From OLB6 sp964525565 (GTDB taxonomy: Bacteria > Bacteroidota > Ignavibacteria > Kapaibacteriales > Kapaibacteriaceae): 64,000 bases of DNA. Under the pieces are notes generated by a model. It saw nothing but the letters and a program-made list of their open reading frames with translations, did no database searches and was not told the origin of the DNA. Of this stretch, positions 45,038-53,223 are shown piece by piece. The translations under genes were made by a program, and so were the position numbers. The first letter of the stretch is position 1. Each line of letters begins with the position of its first letter. The DNA lies in assembly GCA_964525565.1 (NCBI GenBank), contig CAZGHI010000005.1, positions 1-64,000 on the forward strand. The letters run 5' to 3'.

Positions 45038-47140
45038 TTGTTGTCTGTGGTTCACGCTATCCTACTTTTAGTACTGTTACTTGCACACAGCGGCCTATCC
45101 GCTCAAATCACAATTACCGGTCCATCCGTTGTGTGTGAGGGACAAGCCATAACTCTTTCAGCTCCTGCTGGTATGGTGAACTATCTGTGGAATACCGGCT
45201 CCACGGCACAGTCAATCACGGTATGGCAAGCAGGTCGGTACGTATGCAGAGTAACGCTGCCGAGCGGCCCAATAGACTCCGGTGGCGTTGATGTTACCGA
45301 AGCGGTCGATCTGCGNNNNNNNNNNCCCAAAATTGGAAACCCGATAGAGTATTTGTGTGAAGGCGACGGAGCATACCTGGAGGCACCAAGAACGTTTCGA
45401 AGCTACCTGTGGAATACTGGTGAAACCACAAGTTCAATCAAGGTAACACAAGGTGGACGGTATTCGTTGACCGTAGTGGACACGAATGGATGCACAGGAA
45501 CATCTGATGAAACCCTCGTAGTTGTTGTGCCGAAACCTGAGGTACGTGTACAAGGGCCAAATTCTGTCTGCCCAGGATCAGCCCAGACGTACTCTACGGT
45601 AATGATTCCTAATACAACGTATCAGTGGACACCCGACGGAGGAACAGTAGAAGCTGGACAAGGTTCACCAGCAGTGCAAGTACGGTGGAATCGCACCGGA
45701 AAACTATCCCTACGTGCCATAACTACGCGTCCGGACGGAGGCACTTGTGTCCGTGATACCACCGTGTTGGTTACAGTAAGCGCACGACTCAAACCGGTAA
45801 TAACATACAACCGCCGTGACATCTGCGAGGGTGAGACATTGTTACTTGTAGCTCCAACCGGCTACACTAACTATCGGTGGAGTACAGGTGAACGTACTCA
45901 GTACATCACCGTGACTACTGCAGGCAAGTACTGGCTTGAAGTTCAAGACAATTCCGGCTGTACCGGAGAGAGCGATACCATTTCCGTACTTGTATTCACT
46001 AAACCTGTTGTTAGCATCACCGGACCCCGATATCTATGTGAAGGGGCTTCGGTAACGCTAATGGCACAGTCAGAACAGAACAACGTGGTTGCATGGCAAT
46101 GGAATACCGGCGAACGCACGTCCACCATCCGGGTTCAGCAGCCCGGGACCTATTCCGTTGTCGGTACAACACTTGATGCATGTTCCGACACGGCCTACTT
46201 CAACGTTATGTCGCAGCCACCCATACGTATTACTATTCCTGACGTTGACGTAGGTAACATTCCGGTTGGATATCCGATAACCGCCAACATCAATGTCCGT
46301 AACGATGGGCTAACCGATGTAAGCGTTATGAATATCCAATCTTCGCTGCCGGCAACATTTGCACCTGCATTACCGCGGCTAGTTTCAGTTAATACTACAC
46401 AGCCGTTCAACGTCTCGTTCACACGCTGGCAACCCGGACTATTTTCCATTGAATTACAATGGATTGTGATGGACTCAGAGTGTTGGGACACAATCACGTC
46501 TCGGATCACAGGTACAGCCTCGGGTGATGCCATCGTTGGTACTGTAAATATTTCAACACCCGACACAACAGTACCGGCAGGAAGCATGTTGGTCATGCCT
46601 GTACATGTTGAATGGAATATTGCTGGTCAGGGTACCTTTCCACTTACGTTCTCGATCAGCATACCTGAAAATGCTATGAGCATTACAGGCATTCAACAAT
46701 GTGAGTTGGTGGAACATACAATTCAAAACGGCCAGCATCATCTTCGGATTCAGATACCTGATGTTTCCGCCGGCGCAGGATATGTGAACTGTGGAATCGC
46801 CGGGACTGTATTGCTTCGAAATCCAGACAGGTCGCCGGTGCTCCCCCATAGTGCATCGGTTACCGGTGGCACGGTAGCTGTAGTTTACAACCCGGGGTCT
46901 ATCGCCATTACAGGCTGCTGGCTTCCCGGTCGGTTAATTCGTATTGGGACGCTCTCGGCAAAGGTTACCGTGTACACGATTGCTGCGCAAGAAGTGTATT
47001 CTGCATTTCATGAAGACATCACGGAGAACAGCATCCGCACCATCATCGAAGGTATCCGCCTGCCCGCGCAGCCTTTGTTAGTATCTCTCACATCGTCTAA
47101 CGGTCAACTGCTGTGGAGTACGGTCCTGATTTCAGATTAG
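45038..47140 (+). CDS. Surface protein with repeated Ig/PKD-like domains
   Basis: A protein of about 700 residues with a signal peptide (VVHAILLLVLLLAHSGLSAQ) and five cysteine-bearing Ig-like modules that start with VCEGQAITLSA, LCEGDGAYLEA, VCPGSAQTYS, ICEGETLLLVA and LCEGASVTLMA and contain WNTGS/WSTGE turns, a layout common in Bacteroidota adhesins and T9SS cargo. The C-terminal 240 residues are a beta-sandwich region and a weak, divergent sorting-like end (VTVYTIAAQEVYSA ... LLWSTVLISD). Ten Ns at 45316-45325 lie in the second module with the frame kept. No ATG is available: TTG at 45038 or 45041 or GTG 45047 must start it. Confidence 0.72.
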   Translation: MLSVVHAILLLVLLLAHSGLSAQITITGPSVVCEGQAITLSAPAGMVNYLWNTGSTAQSITVWQAGRYVCRVTLPSGPIDSGGVDVTEAVDLXXXXPKIGNPIEYLCEGDGAYLEAPRTFRSYLWNTGETTSSIKVTQGGRYSLTVVDTNGCTGTSDETLVVVVPKPEVRVQGPNSVCPGSAQTYSTVMIPNTTYQWTPDGGTVEAGQGSPAVQVRWNRTGKLSLRAITTRPDGGTCVRDTTVLVTVSARLKPVITYNRRDICEGETLLLVAPTGYTNYRWSTGERTQYITVTTAGKYWLEVQDNSGCTGESDTISVLVFTKPVVSITGPRYLCEGASVTLMAQSEQNNVVAWQWNTGERTSTIRVQQPGTYSVVGTTLDACSDTAYFNVMSQPPIRITIPDVDVGNIPVGYPITANINVRNDGLTDVSVMNIQSSLPATFAPALPRLVSVNTTQPFNVSFTRWQPGLFSIELQWIVMDSECWDTITSRITGTASGDAIVGTVNISTPDTTVPAGSMLVMPVHVEWNIAGQGTFPLTFSISIPENAMSITGIQQCELVEHTIQNGQHHLRIQIPDVSAGAGYVNCGIAGTVLLRNPDRSPVLPHSASVTGGTVAVVYNPGSIAITGCWLPGRLIRIGTLSAKVTVYTIAAQEVYSAFHEDITENSIRTIIEGIRLPAQPLLVSLTSSNGQLLWSTVLISD

Positions 47141-47142
47141 GA

Positions 47143-49286
47143 TTAACGCTGCAACAACATCTCGCGGTAGCCAGGCATGGGCCATAGGTCATGGTCACAT
47201 AACCGTTCCAATGTATCGGCTGCAGATCGCACAGCCCTCATTGCAGGCAGGACATTCTCTGACATGTGCTTGCACTTGCTATGCAGATCTTCGCCACCGA
47301 GCTCTTGATTCTGAGTGCGTAGTGCATTCAATGCACCAACGAGGTTGTCCATATGGTGGAGGAGTTGGTTTGCCGACGACTGCAATACTTCGGAAGCTGC
47401 GGCTATTTTTTGCAGGCGTATAGCGCTACGAACAACGGCCGGAAGGACCATTGTCTGAGCAATCCATTCCGTGGTTTCTGCTTCGATGTTTACAGATTTA
47501 AAGTACTGATCCAACAACACCTCGTGGCGTGCTTCTAATTCACGTTTCGATAAAATGTTCAACCCGCCAAACAGCTTGATGTTTTTCGTTGACAGGAAGA
47601 TCTCGAATGCGTCCAGCGATGTGCGAAGGTTCAGCAGTCCTCTCTTCTTTGCTTCATCTTGCCATTGCGCACTATAACCGTCACCATTAAAAACAATGCG
47701 AGAGTGTTCACTATACGTTGTACGGAGAACATCACGAAGTGCCAACTCAAACGAATGACGTTTCTTCATGGCAGCTTCCACAGATCGTGTAAGCTCCAGC
47801 ACGGACTCGGCAACGATTGCATTGAGAACTGTTATGGGGAAACTGATGCTCTGAGAGGAACCAACTGCTCGGAATTCAAATTTGTTACCGGTAAAAGCGA
47901 AGGGCGAGGTACGGTTTCTGTCTCCACTGTGCAATGGCAGGTGCGGCAAAACCGACGACCCCAGTCCCAACAGTCCGGCTCCCTTCTTCAGCGATTCCTT
48001 GCCACTCACCAAACGTTCAAAGATCTCCGTAAGCTCACTTCCTAAGTATATCGACATAATGGCTGGTGGCGCTTCGTTTGCACCGAGTCGATGATCATTA
48101 CTAGCACTAGCAACACAAATCCTCAACAGATCTGCATGAACATCCACGGCGCGTATCATCGCAGCACAGAAAAACAGGAACACCATGTTTTCGTGCGGTG
48201 TATCTCCCGGCTCGAGGAGATTCATGCCGGTGTCGGTAACCAAACTATAGTTCACATGTTTACCGCTGCCGTTAATCCCGGTGAAGGGTTTTTCGTGCAG
48301 TAAACACACGAGNNNNNNNNNNNNNNNNNNNNNNNNNNNNNNNNNNNNNNNNNAAGCACCTGCATCACCAGTTGCTGGTGATCGGCAGCAATATTTGCTT
48401 GTTCAAAGATGGGAGCAAATTCATACTGTCCAGGTGCAACTTCGTTGTGACGTGTGCGCACCGGAACCCCAAGTGCAAACAGTTGGTGCTCAACATCCGT
48501 CATAAATGTTAGCACTCTGTTTGGAATGGAACCAAAGTAGTGATCTTCGAGTTCCTGGCCACGAGGTGGTTTTGCACCAAACAATGTTCTGCCTGTTAAC
48601 AATATATCGGGTCTGCGCCGTGCAAACTCTTCGTCTATCAAAAAATATTCTTGCTCAGCTCCAACTGTGCTGGATACTTTGGCAACGCTTGTATCACCGA
48701 AGAGTGCCAATGCTTTTAGGGCTGCTGCATTGAGAGCATCGTTGCTTCGGAGCAGCGGAGTTTTGTGGTCAAGCGCTTCCCCTGTCCAACTGGCAAATGC
48801 CGTTGGAATACACAGTGTGGCTCCGTTGCTGTGTCGCATGATAAATGCAGGCGATGTTGGGTCCCATGCAGTGTACCCTCGCGCTTCGAATGTTGCCCGC
48901 AAACCACCACTCGGGAAACTCGACGCGTCCGGTTCACCTTGTATAAGTTCACGTCCACTAAACTGAGAAATCGCTGCACCATCGCTTGTAGGAACAACAA
49001 ATGACTCATGCTTTTCTGCGGTCAAGCCGGTAAGGGGCTGAAACCAGTGTGTAAAATGCGTTGCCCCTTTTTCCATGGCCCACGTTTTCATTGCAAGTGC
49101 TACCGTATCGGCAATGGCACTGTCGATCGCTGTGCCTTTTTCCATTGTATCGCGGAGCGACTTCCAAACAGGTTTGCTGAGTCGTTCGCGCAATTGGTCG
49201 GCTGTTAAGACATCCATAGCGAAGACGTTGTTTACTACGTCTGCTGCCGACATAGCCCTCTGCTGCATGCCAAGTGCTTCCCTCAC
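47143..49286 (-). CDS. glnN: Glutamine synthetase type III (interrupted by gap)
   Basis: Makes glutamine from glutamate, ammonia and ATP. The protein is about 714 residues as in GSIII. The N-terminal part has FTHWFQPLTGLTAEKHESF and SSTVGAEQEYFLID, the C-terminal part has LHEKPFTGINGSGKHVNYSL and SNDHRLGANEAPPAIMSIYLG, all hallmark GSIII and GS active-site segments. Forty-one Ns at 48313-48353 interrupt the catalytic region, and frames on the two sides do not agree across them. The start is uncertain: GTG 49286 (overlapping the Lrp stop as GTGA), ATG 49268 or ATG 49253. Placement after an Lrp-type regulator suggests amino-acid or nitrogen control. Confidence 0.93.
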
Positions 49287-49741
49287 CTTTCACCCTCTAT
49301 AGTAATGGTCGATACTTCTTTGTGCGTACTGAGCACCACATTCGTTAATGTTCGAGTAACCCCCTTCCAACGCTGAACAGCACTCAGGAGTTCTTCAAGT
49401 TTTGTGGTATTGGATACTCGTACTTTTACGATATGCGAAGCTGTACCGGTAATGGCATGTACTTCGAGTACCTCTGCTCGATGCTTGCACTGTTTGCGAA
49501 AGTTGTCGTAATTGGTACTGGAATCGATATCAACGAAAATGAAGGCGGTTACATCCATGCCCACTGATGCTGGATTGATCTGCGCATGGTATCCTTGTAT
49601 TACCCCTTCAGCCTCTAGACGCTTTACATGCTCACTAATCGTTGGAACAGATGAACCTACAAGATCGGCAACCTCGCTCAGGCTTAATCGGGCATTGTCC
49701 TGCAACAGTGCACAAATGGCTCGATCAAGGGGCTTTAGCAT
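49283..49741 (-). CDS. Lrp/AsnC family transcriptional regulator
   Basis: A 152-residue regulator with an N-terminal helix-turn-helix (MLKPLDRAICALLQDNARLS, then VADLVGSSVPTISEHVKRLE) and a C-terminal RAM/AsnC ligand-binding domain (VLEVHAITGTASHIVKVRV). It binds amino acids and forms octamers in known relatives. Overlap with the glnN start (GTGA) makes glutamine synthetase its likely coregulated partner, and AT-rich palindromes in its upstream region suggest autoregulation. Confidence 0.93.
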   Translation of the reverse strand: MLKPLDRAICALLQDNARLSLSEVADLVGSSVPTISEHVKRLEAEGVIQGYHAQINPASVGMDVTAFIFVDIDSSTNYDNFRKQCKHRAEVLEVHAITGTASHIVKVRVSNTTKLEELLSAVQRWKGVTRTLTNVVLSTHKEVSTITIEGER

Positions 49742-49750
49742 GTTCTAACA

Positions 49751-49794
49751 TTACGTTTGTTAAGATTTTATTCCACAAACTTAACGTTCGTTAA
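49751..49794. promoter_or_regulatory. Divergent lrp / mtgA promoter region with Lrp-box-like palindromes
   Basis: The 58-base gap between the divergent starts holds two related AT-rich elements, TTACGTTTGTTAAG (49751-49764) and CTTAACGTTCGTTAA (49780-49794). The second contains TTAACG-TT-CGTTAA, a 6-bp palindrome. Each also holds a full TAnnTTTG box: TACGTTTG for mtgA (plus, 49752-49759) and TAAGTTTG for lrp (minus, 49776-49783). Binding of the Lrp protein here is inferred. Confidence 0.5.
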
Positions 49795-49799
49795 TATCA

Positions 49800-50549
49800 A
49801 TGTCAACTGTGTGGAAAACTCTTGTGATGATGTTGTGGCGATCGGTTGTGATCGCTACAATTGGAGGCATAGGGTGTGTTATTGTTCTGCGGTGGATACC
49901 GCCGGCGGTTACACCTCTGATGGTGTGGCGTCTTGCCGAAGCCCCTTTCAGTAAATATGGCGGTGGTCTATCATATCGGTGGACTAACCTGGAGAACATT
50001 TCGCCATGGGTTCAGCGTGGGGTTATCAGCAGCGAAGACAGAGCATTTTGGACGCACAAGGGTGTGGATTGGCGTGCTGTTGATCATGCCAAACGAGTAA
50101 ATCCGGGACGGATTCGCCGAGGTAGGCCTCCGCTTGGAGCAAGCACAATAACCATGCAAACGGCACGATCAGTATTTCTGGTACCCAGTAAAACCATGTT
50201 TCGAAAGGCGCTTGAGGTTGGCATCGCATACGTTATTGAGGTAGTCTGGGGAAAGCACCGTATTCTGGAGATGTACCTCAATGTGGCAGAATGGGGCGAT
50301 GGCATTTACGGCATCGAAGCAGCCTCGCAACACTACTTTGGCAAAAGTGCTGCTACACTCACTCGCGACGAAGCGGCGCGACTTGTGGCTGTTTTGCCCA
50401 ATCCTCGTCGTTTTCATGCAAACAAACCATCGCCGTATATCAACCGTAGAACTTCCACCATTAGCAAAGGCATGGGGGGAGTTCGCCTGCGTCAGGAGGC
50501 CGTACAGACTGCACCGCCTGCAAAACGTCGGAAGGAACGGGAGAGGTAA
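49800..50549 (+). CDS. mtgA: Monofunctional peptidoglycan glycosyltransferase
   Basis: A 249-residue GT51 enzyme that polymerises lipid II. One N-terminal membrane helix (about residues 12-33) anchors it. The catalytic Glu is in SSEDRAFWTHKGVDW, and GASTITMQTAR, KHRILEMYLNVAEWGDGIYG and DEAARLVAVLPNP complete the glycosyltransferase motifs. There is no transpeptidase domain. The last 30 residues are basic (PPAKRRKERER) and lie over the 3' end of the convergent rluD gene, an overlap of 89 bases. Confidence 0.94.
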   Translation: MSTVWKTLVMMLWRSVVIATIGGIGCVIVLRWIPPAVTPLMVWRLAEAPFSKYGGGLSYRWTNLENISPWVQRGVISSEDRAFWTHKGVDWRAVDHAKRVNPGRIRRGRPPLGASTITMQTARSVFLVPSKTMFRKALEVGIAYVIEVVWGKHRILEMYLNVAEWGDGIYGIEAASQHYFGKSAATLTRDEAARLVAVLPNPRRFHANKPSPYINRRTSTISKGMGGVRLRQEAVQTAPPAKRRKERER

Positions 50550-51630
50550 ACCGAAGGTGTTCACCGGTGACGGGATGATCAAAGCCAAGCAGTCGGGCGT
50601 GAAGTGCTTGGCGTGATAGGGTTGCGAGGGTGTCTTGCGCCCTCCGACGAAAGATATGGTGAAGACCCTGCAAAGCTTTCTCTCTGCCACCATAGTCAGG
50701 GTCGCCAACCAAGGGGTGTTGCTTCCACTGAAGATGAACCCGAATCTGGTGTGTACGTCCAGTACGCAGTCTGCAGGTAATCAAGGTTGCATAATCATAG
50801 CGCTCTATTACGCGTACATCCGTTACAGCAAACTTTCCTGTTCGCTCGTGCACAGCAAAGAGTTTCCGGTCTCTGGTGCTCCGGTCAATATTACCCTCGA
50901 TTGTTAACTCATCCGGTTGTATCACACCCCAGGCAAGGGCAACGTACTCTCGCTCAACGGTTCGTTGAGCAAACTGCGTTGATAACCCAAGCGTTGTCCG
51001 ATAGTCCTTTGCCACAACCATTACCCCTGTTGTTTCTTTGTCAAGCCGATGAACAATGCCGGGACGCATGGTGGTGTTGCCGTTCAAAATTTCAGGGTCT
51101 GGCATCAGCGTCGTAGCGTGAAGCTCTTCATCGTCTGCCTCATCAAAGTCAGACTGTTCGTTGTTATCATCCATGTCAAGGTTCATCAACTTATCGGGAC
51201 GTGTTTCGCGCCGTTGTAGCACATCAATTGGTTCACGCTGTCCGCAATGCCACAAGATGGCATTCACCAGGGTTCCTCCACGATTACCAAGTCCCGGATG
51301 GACAAGAATTCCCGCAGGTTTATTGAGCACCATCAGGTAGTCGTCTTCAAATAAGATGTCAAGAGGTATTGGCTGAGGGGTGAGAAGCATCGGGGGTTGC
51401 TTGTGAACAACAACAGCAATCACATCTCCGGGACGAATACTGTAATTAGCTTTTGTTGGCTTTTGATTAACCGTTACCGCACCGCGTTCTATTGCTTTCT
51501 GAACACGCGTTCGAGTAGCATGTTCGATGCTGTTTGTGATGAACGTATCCAGACGCTGTGGTTTTTGGCGCGCAGGTATGACAAACGTGTACACATGTTC
51601 AACGCGCTCAGGGTTGTAGTCGTTACTCAT
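50461..51630 (-). CDS. RluD-type 23S rRNA pseudouridine synthase
   Basis: A 389-residue RluA/RluD family enzyme. An N-terminal S4 domain (QRLDTFITNSIEHATRTRVQ) precedes the catalytic domain, with the active-site Asp in HRLDKETTGVMVV and RTGRTHQIRVHL later. An acidic insertion of about 30 residues (DMDDNNEQSDFDEADDEE) sits between VNAILWH and the catalytic loop and is unusual. By family it modifies uridines in the large-subunit rRNA; the exact site is not assignable. It follows lspA by eight bases. Confidence 0.92.
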   Translation of the reverse strand: MSNDYNPERVEHVYTFVIPARQKPQRLDTFITNSIEHATRTRVQKAIERGAVTVNQKPTKANYSIRPGDVIAVVVHKQPPMLLTPQPIPLDILFEDDYLMVLNKPAGILVHPGLGNRGGTLVNAILWHCGQREPIDVLQRRETRPDKLMNLDMDDNNEQSDFDEADDEELHATTLMPDPEILNGNTTMRPGIVHRLDKETTGVMVVAKDYRTTLGLSTQFAQRTVEREYVALAWGVIQPDELTIEGNIDRSTRDRKLFAVHERTGKFAVTDVRVIERYDYATLITCRLRTGRTHQIRVHLQWKQHPLVGDPDYGGREKALQGLHHIFRRRAQDTLATLSRQALHARLLGFDHPVTGEHLRFTSPVPSDVLQAVQSVRPPDAGELPPCLC

Positions 51631-51638
51631 ACATGCTA

Positions 51639-52265
51639 TTACTGCTGCAACTCCTTAGCAGTAGCATGCTCTCCTTGTTCAGGGTGCAGCGAAGCGCCCT
51701 GCTCTGGTGTAGGTTCGTCCTGAGAGTTTTTACTGCCACCACCGGTGATAAGCAACAGCACAATGCCTATGGATACACAAGAATCAGCAACATTAAATAC
51801 AGGAAAGTGAGTCCAGTATTGTCCGAAGATCTCAATATCCGGAATGTCAACTTGTATAAAATCAACAACACTACCCAGGAAGAGGTCGGCCTCGCCGTAG
51901 AATACGCCGTAGAATGCGCGGTCAATCAGATTCCCAACTGCACCTGCTAGGAGAAGCATCACCGCTATCCGAACGGCTGTTGGCTGATTTCCTATGCGAG
52001 CCAGATACCAAAACAGCACAGCGGAGATGACTACGGTTGCAAGCGTGAGCACAATTTTTGCCGATCCCCATTCAAGACCGAAAGCGCTACCAGCATTTTC
52101 AACAAAGGTTAGCCGTATGATATCTCCCACGATAGGTATGCTCTCACCTAAATGCATACCTTCGTGCGTGACTCCAAAAATGCTAAAGCCTTTGACCGCC
52201 AGTTTTGTAATCTGATCCAGGAGAACCAGAACACCGGCCAACAGATGAAACCGGTACTTCTGCAT
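51639..52265 (-). CDS. lspA: Lipoprotein signal peptidase (signal peptidase II)
   Basis: A 208-residue inner-membrane aspartyl protease that cuts prolipoproteins. Four membrane helices are visible. The catalytic aspartates are in GNLIDRAFYG and PVFNVADSCV, with ENAGSAFG as the third conserved box. A C-terminal tail of about 30 residues (NSQDEPTPEQGASLHPE) is hydrophilic and probably disordered. It lies five bases after the dksA-like gene, a common pairing with TraR/DksA-family genes in this group. Confidence 0.93.
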   Translation of the reverse strand: MQKYRFHLLAGVLVLLDQITKLAVKGFSIFGVTHEGMHLGESIPIVGDIIRLTFVENAGSAFGLEWGSAKIVLTLATVVISAVLFWYLARIGNQPTAVRIAVMLLLAGAVGNLIDRAFYGVFYGEADLFLGSVVDFIQVDIPDIEIFGQYWTHFPVFNVADSCVSIGIVLLLITGGGSKNSQDEPTPEQGASLHPEQGEHATAKELQQ

Positions 52266-52270
52266 GGAGA

Positions 52271-52954
52271 CTACCCTTTAGTTTCTGCAGCCTTTCCCAG
52301 AATACGGTCCACGCCATCTTCCGGGCAACGTTGGTGAATCTTATACGATGCAGAAAGAGTTGTGATTGGCACAGCTAGCAGGCGTTCTTTTGCAATGAGA
52401 ATGCCGCACATTCTACAAATGCCATACGTTTTCTCTTCGATGCGTTGAAGAGCTTCGTCTAGCTTTCGGATATAGTCCTGGATTCGCTGAATCTGAGCAT
52501 ACGTTTTTTCTTTTTCAATTGCCTCCGATCCTTGTTCAGCCATGTGCATCGAATAAATCGCGCTCTCATCGGCCGACTCACTGCTGGTGAGATCTTCGAG
52601 TCGTTCGCGGAGCATGCGCAATTCTTCGAGAGCATCAGCTTTCGAGCGTTCGATGTTGGCACGAAAGGTGGCAAGATCTTTATCGCTATAACGTAATCCT
52701 GGTTTGGGAGCCTTTGGGAGCATGGGCCCTTTTGATGATGATTGTGGACTAGAAATAGAAGCTGCTCCGGCGCTTGACGCCGGAGCAGCTTTTTTTGCAG
52801 TCCCGGTAGGTTTCTCAGACTTCTTCGTCACTTCCTTCTTTCTTGCTGACTGTTCCTGAACGTACTTCTCTTCCGGACGATTTTTTGACGTTGCCGACTG
52901 CTGCTTGCTGATGGCAGAAGTCGCTAGTGAAGACTGACTACCTTTCGGGCTCAA
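52271..52954 (-). CDS. DksA/TraR family zinc-finger protein with long basic N-terminal extension
   Basis: The C-terminal 150 residues match DksA/TraR regulators, which bind RNA polymerase: a coiled-coil (LRYSDKDLATFRANIERSKA onward), QRIQDYIRKLDEALQRIEE, and a zinc finger CRMCG ... HQRC with three Cys and one His in place of the usual four Cys. Residues 1-77 are low-complexity, rich in Ser, Ala and Lys. The only start for the full frame is a TTG at 52954 with no Shine-Dalgarno; an internal ATG at 52723 (MLPKAPKPGL) would give the core alone. The frame continues upstream, open, into the A11 tract of the neighbouring repeat gene, so the two may be one protein (see findings). Confidence 0.8.
   Translation of the reverse strand: MSPKGSQSSLATSAISKQQSATSKNRPEEKYVQEQSARKKEVTKKSEKPTGTAKKAAPASSAGAASISSPQSSSKGPMLPKAPKPGLRYSDKDLATFRANIERSKADALEELRMLRERLEDLTSSESADESAIYSMHMAEQGSEAIEKEKTYAQIQRIQDYIRKLDEALQRIEEKTYGICRMCGILIAKERLLAVPITTLSASYKIHQRCPEDGVDRILGKAAETKG
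52759..52796 (+). terminator. Perfect 14-bp hairpin with T7 on the plus strand, inside the dksA-like gene
   Basis: AAGCTGCTCCGGCG (52759-52772), loop CTTGA, CGCCGGAGCAGCTT (52778-52791), with a T7 run at 52790-52796. Read on the plus strand it is a textbook intrinsic terminator, but no plus-strand gene precedes it. On the minus strand the same stem is preceded by A7 and followed by CTATTTC, a weaker terminator. It encodes part of the Ala/Ser-rich extension. Confidence 0.6.
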
Positions 52955-52971
52955 TGAGCTTGGACGAACCG

Positions 52972-53163
52972 TTAGCTCATTTTTTTTTTTGCTGCTGCTT
53001 TTTTAGCAGCAGGCTTCTTAGCAGCAGCCTTTTTAGCGGCTGGCTTCTTAGCAGCAGCCTTCTTGGCAGCTGGTTTCTTTGCAGCGGCCTTCTTGGCGGC
53101 TGGCTTCTTTGCAGCGGCCTTCTTGGCGGCTGGCTTCTTGGCGGCTTTCTTGGCTACGGCCAT
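52972..53163 (-). CDS. Lysine/alanine-repeat histone-H1-like protein, possibly the N-terminus of DksA
   Basis: A 63-residue protein made of five tandem AAKKPAAKKA units after MAVAKK, ending KKKMS. It resembles the basic tails of histone-H1-like bacterial proteins and would bind nucleic acid. A clear Shine-Dalgarno (GGAGG) lies nine bases before ATG 53163. The last codons contain an A11 tract (minus strand of 52980-52990). Adding one A there removes the stop and joins the frame of the dksA-like gene 26 bases on. So this may be a separate small protein, a slippage product, or a fragment made by a one-base assembly error. Confidence 0.7.
   Translation of the reverse strand: MAVAKKAAKKPAAKKAAAKKPAAKKAAAKKPAAKKAAAKKPAAKKAAAKKPAAKKAAAKKKMS
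52993..53150 (-). repeat. Tandem AAKKPAAKKA coding repeats
   Basis: Five 30-base units with small differences (GCAGCC/GCGGCC, AAAA/AAGA). Close DNA similarity points to expansion by slippage or recombination, so copy number may vary between strains. It ends at the A11 tract. Confidence 0.8.
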
Positions 53164-53194
53164 AGAAATGCACCTCCAGGAGAGTTAGTGAATG

Positions 53195-53219
53195 AAAACG
53201 CGTGCGTCAATGGACGCAC
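53195..53219 (-). terminator. Short hairpin after ileS
   Basis: On the minus strand GTGCGTC, loop CATT, GACGCAC, then GCGTTTT. A perfect 7-bp stem, five bases past the ileS stop and 32 bases before the next ATG. The T run is short, so it may attenuate rather than stop transcription into the repeat gene. Confidence 0.45.
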
Positions 53220-53223
53220 AGCT

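Noticed and set aside
52972..53163. Treating the repeat gene as low-complexity noise
   Set aside because: It has a strong Shine-Dalgarno, a clean frame of exact repeats and an in-frame relation to the dksA-like gene, so it was kept as a real coding region.
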